From Paraliobacillus ryukyuensis (GTDB lineage Bacteria > Bacillota > Bacilli > Bacillales > Amphibacillaceae): a stretch of DNA of 64,000 nucleotides. The stretch spans positions 84,825-148,824 of the forward strand of contig NZ_QNRI01000008.1 in NCBI RefSeq assembly GCF_003315295.1. Direction: 5' to 3'. Both the position numbers and the translations under genes were made by a program. This document shows positions 60,459 to 64,000 of the stretch, piece after piece (position 1 is the first letter of the stretch; each line of letters begins with the position of its first letter). The notes beneath the pieces are model-generated. The model was not told where the DNA came from. It ran no database searches and saw only the letters and a list, made by a program, of their open reading frames with translations.

Positions 60459-61409
60459 ATGATTGTTGTAACAACATCTCCATTAACAAACGACTTACAA
60501 TCACAATTAAACGCTAATTTTCCTAGTGTAACGTTTAAATTTAACGAAAACATGGGACAAGCCGAAGTGCATCTAGCCGATGCGGATGTCTTAGTCACCT
60601 TTGGTGAGGACGTGACATCAGACCATATCAAACAAGCGTCCAATCTAAAATGGATTATGGTCTTATCGGCAGGGATGGACGAAATGCCTTTTCGTGATAT
60701 TAAAGAACGTGGTATTAAGGTAACCAATGCAAGAGGCATTCATAAAATTCAAATGGCAGAATATGCGATCTCGATGTTATTGCATGTGTATCGCCAAAAT
60801 GAAACACTAAGGCGAAATCAGCTAGCACATCATTGGGATAGTAAAGTACCGTTGAAAGAGATTTCGAACCGGACCATGACCATTGTAGGTGCTGGCGCGA
60901 TTGGCGAAGAACTAGCCCGTCTAGCCAAAGCTTTTCGAATGAAAACGATCGGCGTCTCTCGAAGCGAGAACGTAAAACCTCATTTTGATGAAAACTATAC
61001 AAACGATCAAGTCATGCATGCATTAAAGCAAGCTGATTTCGTGGTTTCGATTTTGCCGAGTACAGAGGAAACCTTCTATTTTTACAAACAAGAACACTTT
61101 AAAACAATGAAATCAAACGCTGTATTCTTAAATATGGGAAGAGGCGATGCTGTTCAGAGCGAAACATTAATTATGGCGTTGGATCAAGGTCAGATTGCTC
61201 ATGCTGTGTTAGATGTATTTGAACAAGAACCTTTGCCGAGTGATCATCCACTTTGGGAACATCCAAAAGTAACGATGACACCACACGTTTCTGGTAAGTC
61301 ACCGCAGTACTTGCCGAGAGCCGTAGAAATTTTTGAACAAAATTTAAAAACTTATATAGAAGAAAATAAATTAGTTACTAATGAAATTGATGTTGAGCGG
61401 GGGTACTAG
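60459..61409 (+). CDS. D-isomer-specific 2-hydroxyacid dehydrogenase
   Basis: 316 aa behind AAGGGAGG. Rossmann motif TMTIVGAGAIGEELARLAKA, catalytic Arg in NMGRGDAVQ, Glu in LDVFEQEPLP and His in MTPHVSGKSP. Similar to phosphoglycerate-dehydrogenase-like enzymes of the GyaR/YoaD type; substrate unknown. Two bases separate it from the next gene. The 240-base gap before it contains a hairpin GGCGCAAG/CTTGCGTC (about 60300-60325) and no gene. Confidence 0.88.
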   Translation: MIVVTTSPLTNDLQSQLNANFPSVTFKFNENMGQAEVHLADADVLVTFGEDVTSDHIKQASNLKWIMVLSAGMDEMPFRDIKERGIKVTNARGIHKIQMAEYAISMLLHVYRQNETLRRNQLAHHWDSKVPLKEISNRTMTIVGAGAIGEELARLAKAFRMKTIGVSRSENVKPHFDENYTNDQVMHALKQADFVVSILPSTEETFYFYKQEHFKTMKSNAVFLNMGRGDAVQSETLIMALDQGQIAHAVLDVFEQEPLPSDHPLWEHPKVTMTPHVSGKSPQYLPRAVEIFEQNLKTYIEENKLVTNEIDVERGY

Positions 61410-61411
61410 AA

Positions 61412-61975
61412 GTGCGTATCTATACAAGGTCCGGCGATAAAGGGACAACTTCACTGATCTATGGCGAACGCGTTCCTAAAAATGATCTTCGCGTAGAAGC
61501 ATATGGAACTTGTGATGAAGCAAATGCTGTGATTGGTATGGCGATTAGTCAGTTGGATCAGTCGCTAGTTTGGCCTGAAGCGGAAGAAGCTATTTTCCGA
61601 AGTGAAATGAAGCGGGTACAGGAATTGTTATTTCATGTAGGTTCGGAATTAGCTACCCCTGAAGGAAAAGAAGTAGCATGGAAGCTGAATATCACGGACA
61701 TTATGGCTTTAGAGCAACAAATTGATGGCTGGGATGAAAAACTCCCACCCATCCGTCAGTTTATCTTGCCTGGTGGACACGCAGCAGCGGCTGCGTTTCA
61801 CCAAGCTCGAACGGTTATTCGACGAGCGGAACGAATCGTAGTTGAATTAAATGCATCAGTATCCTCCGTTGTTTTGATCTATCTAAATCGTTTATCCGAT
61901 TATTTGTTTGTGGCAGCACGATATATCAACCATATCAGTGATCAAGAAGAAACCTTACTACAAATTCACCATTAA
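61412..61975 (+). CDS. Cob(I)alamin adenosyltransferase, PduO type
   Basis: 187 aa, GTG start. Opens MRIYTRSGDKGTTSLIYGER with the ATP-binding motif and RVEAYGTCDEANAVIG; later QARTVIRRAERIVVEL and YLNRLSDYLFVAARY. Transfers adenosyl from ATP to cobalamin, like B. subtilis YvqK. It is coupled to the dehydrogenase gene before it, though a functional link is not obvious. Confidence 0.92.
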   Translation: MRIYTRSGDKGTTSLIYGERVPKNDLRVEAYGTCDEANAVIGMAISQLDQSLVWPEAEEAIFRSEMKRVQELLFHVGSELATPEGKEVAWKLNITDIMALEQQIDGWDEKLPPIRQFILPGGHAAAAAFHQARTVIRRAERIVVELNASVSSVVLIYLNRLSDYLFVAARYINHISDQEETLLQIHH

Positions 61976-62004
61976 TAAACTTATAGGTTGTTCTAATACT
62001 TTTA

Positions 62005-62051
62005 TTGACAATATGTTTGCTTAGCGGTTACACTAATTATAAGAATTATAA
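62005..62051 (+). promoter_or_regulatory. perR promoter with Per box
   Basis: TTGACA (62005-62010), 18 bases, TACACT (62029-62034). TTATAAGAATTATAA at 62037-62051 differs from the Per box consensus TTATAATnATTATAA at one base and covers the start, consistent with autoregulation. Confidence 0.82.
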
Positions 62052-62112
62052 TGTAATAATTTTATTAGAAATGATTGGATAATTTTATTTCGTGAAAGTG
62101 AGGTGCATGACG

Positions 62113-62544
62113 ATGAGTGAATCGATGCTTCAAGAAGCGGTAGGCCGATTAAAAGAATCAGGCGTGCGCATTACACCACAGCGTCATGCGGTGCTAGAGT
62201 ATTTAATAAATTCTGAGATACACCCAACCGCTGATGACATTTATAAAGCGTTGGAAGGTAAATTTCCGAACATGAGTGTCGCAACAGTATATAACAATTT
62301 ACGTGTATTTCGTGAAATTGGGTTAATACGTGAGCTGACTTACGGTGATGCTTCAAGTCGTTTTGACTACAATACATCAAATCACTATCACATTATTTGT
62401 ACGACATGTGGTAAGATCGTTGATTTTCATTATCCAACCTTGGATGAGGTGGAGTCATTAGCTGAACAAGTCACAGGTTTTGAAGTTAGTCATCATAGAA
62501 TGGAGATTTATGGCACCTGCGCAGATTGTAAAACCAAACATTAA
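62113..62544 (+). CDS. perR: Peroxide-responsive repressor PerR (Fur family)
   Basis: 143 aa from ATG 62113 ([17 protein letters not shown]); in-frame earlier starts are weaker. Winged helix with [20 protein letters not shown] and [17 protein letters not shown]; regulatory metal ligands in [17 protein letters not shown] and SNHYHII; structural zinc site CTTCGK and CADCKT. Metal-catalysed His oxidation by H2O2 releases it from Per boxes, derepressing genes such as catalase and Dps-like proteins. Confidence 0.95.
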   Translation: MSESMLQEAVGRLKESGVRITPQRHAVLEYLINSEIHPTADDIYKALEGKFPNMSVATVYNNLRVFREIGLIRELTYGDASSRFDYNTSNHYHIICTTCGKIVDFHYPTLDEVESLAEQVTGFEVSHHRMEIYGTCADCKTKH

Positions 62545-62549
62545 TTACT

Positions 62550-62590
62550 AACCCTTTCATACCATTTGGTGAGAAAGGGTATTTTATTTG
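62550..62590 (+). terminator. Terminator of perR
   Basis: ACCCTTTC / GAAAGGGT stem followed by ATTTTATTT. Confidence 0.8.
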
Positions 62591-62798
62591 CCAAAAAAAC
62601 ATCGCTTATCAAGAAAAATCTTTCAAAACTAACCGTGCTGAAGAAAACTAGATCACGCTATTATAAAATTACTCTTGTCAATTATCTAGTTGCTCTAGTA
62701 TATTATATAAGTTATTAATTTTTATGGTATACAACTACAGGAATTTCTATATCAGCTGTCGAAATGATTATTAATCGAAATGACTGGGGGATAAGCGG

Positions 62799-63659
62799 AT
62801 GGAAGATGTATTACGTCCAATTTATCAAGAGCGAGCGAGTCATGCTCATACATTAGGTGTGCTTCTTTATGAAAAGAAAAAGCAAGTAAGTCCAGTAACA
62901 GATAATTTTGATGTTATCTTACTTATTGTAGTATCAGAAGCTACAGAACCATGGTATGTGAAACATTATCAATTTGGTGATAAAACAGCAGCCATGCATA
63001 TTGTGGACACACAGCTTTTACAACATTGGATTGACACTAGTTCCTATCGTCGTGTGATTGAATGGATTAGTAATGGGAAGATTCTGTTTGATCGTAATGA
63101 ATACATGGCAAAATTGCGAGCAGAATTAGAAGATTTTCCTTATGATAAACGAGACTTAAAACTAGCGATTGAGTTTGCTAAACTCACGCGCAATTATAGT
63201 GAGGCAAAAGCATTATTTTTATCCAATCATTCCTTTGATGCATACAGTAAAGTGTTGAGTTCCCTGCATAGCTTGGGACGACTATCCATTATTGAACAAG
63301 GCTATCATCCAGAAGTAATCGTTTGGCATCAGATTAAACGCATTGATCCTGAAGTGCATAAATTATATGAAGAACTGATCCAAAGTGATGAATCCGTTGA
63401 AAAACGTGTGGAATTAATGTTAATTGCAATTGATTTTTCCTTAGGAAAACGAGCGAAGACTGCCGCTAAACATTTACTAGATGTGATGCGAACTGAGGCA
63501 TGGAGTTTTGGTGATCTAAAAGTACATCCTGCTATTTCTTTATATGAATTAGATTTAAGTACGATGATTGATTACTTAATTACAAAAGACTTGATTGAAG
63601 TCGAACATGCCGAAACAAAAGGGAAAGCTATTTTCCACCGTAAGTATAGGCTGAAATAA
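62799..63659 (+). CDS. ygxA: YgxA-like nucleotidyltransferase-family protein
   Basis: 286 aa, ATG behind TGGGGGATAAG. Starts MEDVLRPIYQERASHAHTLG; the FDVILLIVVSE segment is the nucleotidyltransferase-like core, followed by a long helical region. In B. subtilis the homologue also lies between perR and an rRNA operon. Biochemical function not known. Its neighbour ygzB is missing here. Confidence 0.88.
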   Translation: MEDVLRPIYQERASHAHTLGVLLYEKKKQVSPVTDNFDVILLIVVSEATEPWYVKHYQFGDKTAAMHIVDTQLLQHWIDTSSYRRVIEWISNGKILFDRNEYMAKLRAELEDFPYDKRDLKLAIEFAKLTRNYSEAKALFLSNHSFDAYSKVLSSLHSLGRLSIIEQGYHPEVIVWHQIKRIDPEVHKLYEELIQSDESVEKRVELMLIAIDFSLGKRAKTAAKHLLDVMRTEAWSFGDLKVHPAISLYELDLSTMIDYLITKDLIEVEHAETKGKAIFHRKYRLK

Positions 63660-63695
63660 GAAGAAAATGATAAATTTATATTTTAAAAAAATGTA

Positions 63696-63875
63696 TTGAC
63701 GTTTTATTGTTTACCATGCTATATTATTACTTGTCGCTCGAAACGACAAAAAAAATAGTTGACATAAGTTGAAGAGTCATGCTATATTTAATTGGTCGCT
63801 TTTAAGCGGAGCAATTTTAAAAGTTGAAAATCGAGTAAAAAAGTTCTTGACTTTTGAAATTAAAAGTTATAAAAT
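63696..63875 (+). promoter_or_regulatory. Three tandem rRNA-operon promoters
   Basis: P1 TTGACG (63696) -18- TATATT (63720); P2 TTGACA (63759) -18- TATATT (63783); P3 TTGACT (63847) -17- TAAAAT (63870). Tandem strong sigma-A promoters after ygxA are typical of rrn operons. Confidence 0.82.
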
Positions 63876-63904
63876 ATAAAAGCTGTCGAAAAAAACAGCA
63901 AAAC

Positions 63905-64000
63905 ATTGATCTTTGAAAACTGAACAAAACAACCAATATGGTAAGAAGTAACATGCTAGTCAAGTTATGAGTAAAGACATCTCATAAAAGCACATTAGGT
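63905..64000 (+). other. rRNA operon leader with boxA-like sequence (16S gene beyond the window)
   Basis: TGATCTTTGAAA at 63908-63919, followed by ACTGAACAAAAC, matches the antitermination boxA and leader of Bacillus rrn operons (TGxTCTTTGAAAACT). No 16S sequence itself is seen before the window ends. Confidence 0.75.

Overview
The window looks like the chromosome of a low-G+C, endospore-forming, motile member of the Bacillaceae, probably a halotolerant Virgibacillus/Oceanobacillus/Gracilibacillus-type genus. The evidence is the AT-rich sequence, strong GGAGG ribosome sites, two spore SASP genes (sspK and a gamma-type SASP), a chemoreceptor and c-di-GMP/flagellar-type genes. The block mutY - gamma SASP - ygaC - ygaD - ygaE - gsaB - bcp - perR - ygxA leads into an rRNA operon, the same order as around yfhP/mutY to ygxA-rrn in Bacillus subtilis. 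The species was not determined.

Layout. 1-6.3 kb: end of a ComEC-like metallo-beta-lactamase gene, a DDAH-type amidinohydrolase, a GntR(YtrA)-ABC operon behind a palindromic operator, a DUF421 protein, a long inverted-repeat intergenic element and a minus-strand YxlE-F-G-like operon. 6.4-12.2 kb: a decayed prophage bounded by a 46-bp duplication of the 3' part of tRNA-Ala(GGC). It keeps a truncated integrase, broken tail, holin and amidase genes, an intact acyltransferase and XhlA, and a group of small minus-strand genes behind a 26-bp perfect palindrome. 12.3-19.6 kb: a HAD phosphatase, then a complete type II-A CRISPR-Cas locus: tracrRNA, a 1053-aa Cas9 of the Staphylococcus aureus (SaCas9) type, Cas1, Cas2, long Csn2 and a small array with four full repeats and one internally deleted repeat. 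An IS66 remnant follows. 19.6-35 kb: chemoreceptor, DUF421/DUF4363 pair, ferritin, amino-acid racemase, nucleotidyltransferase, MarR with a divergent CBS-MFS efflux operon, small enzymes, a family 2 glycosyltransferase and a cstA-cstB persulfide operon. 35.1-35.6 kb: nine copies of a ~52-bp tandem repeat. 35.7-44.3 kb: flavodoxin, class I ribonucleotide reductase with NrdR-like boxes, a c-di-GMP riboswitch in front of a FapA-family gene and a PilZ gene, then a SufR-like regulator. 44.3-50.6 kb: an XRE regulator with a divergent small gene, a GNAT enzyme with an unusual leader hairpin, yfhF, recX, a Cof phosphatase, ypzG-like and sspK (both too small for routine ORF calling) and yfhP. 50.7-64 kb: the conserved mutY-to-ygxA block, ending in three tandem sigma-A promoters and a boxA-like leader of an rRNA operon.

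How the parts work together. The Cas9 locus carries everything needed for adaptation and interference. Its anti-repeat matches the array, and three of five PAM-contact positions known from SaCas9 appear retained while two differ, so its PAM is likely related but not identical. The riboswitch-fapA-PilZ group is a local c-di-GMP output module. PerR, Bcp, ferritin and CstA/CstB handle peroxide, iron and reactive sulfur. The most interesting item is the compact SaCas9-like system. The 26-bp operator palindrome, the tandem repeat, the dispersed hairpin elements, a tRNA-like relic and the terminator-like hairpin that carries a ribosome site are smaller leads. All alignments were made by eye against remembered family features; no database search was run.
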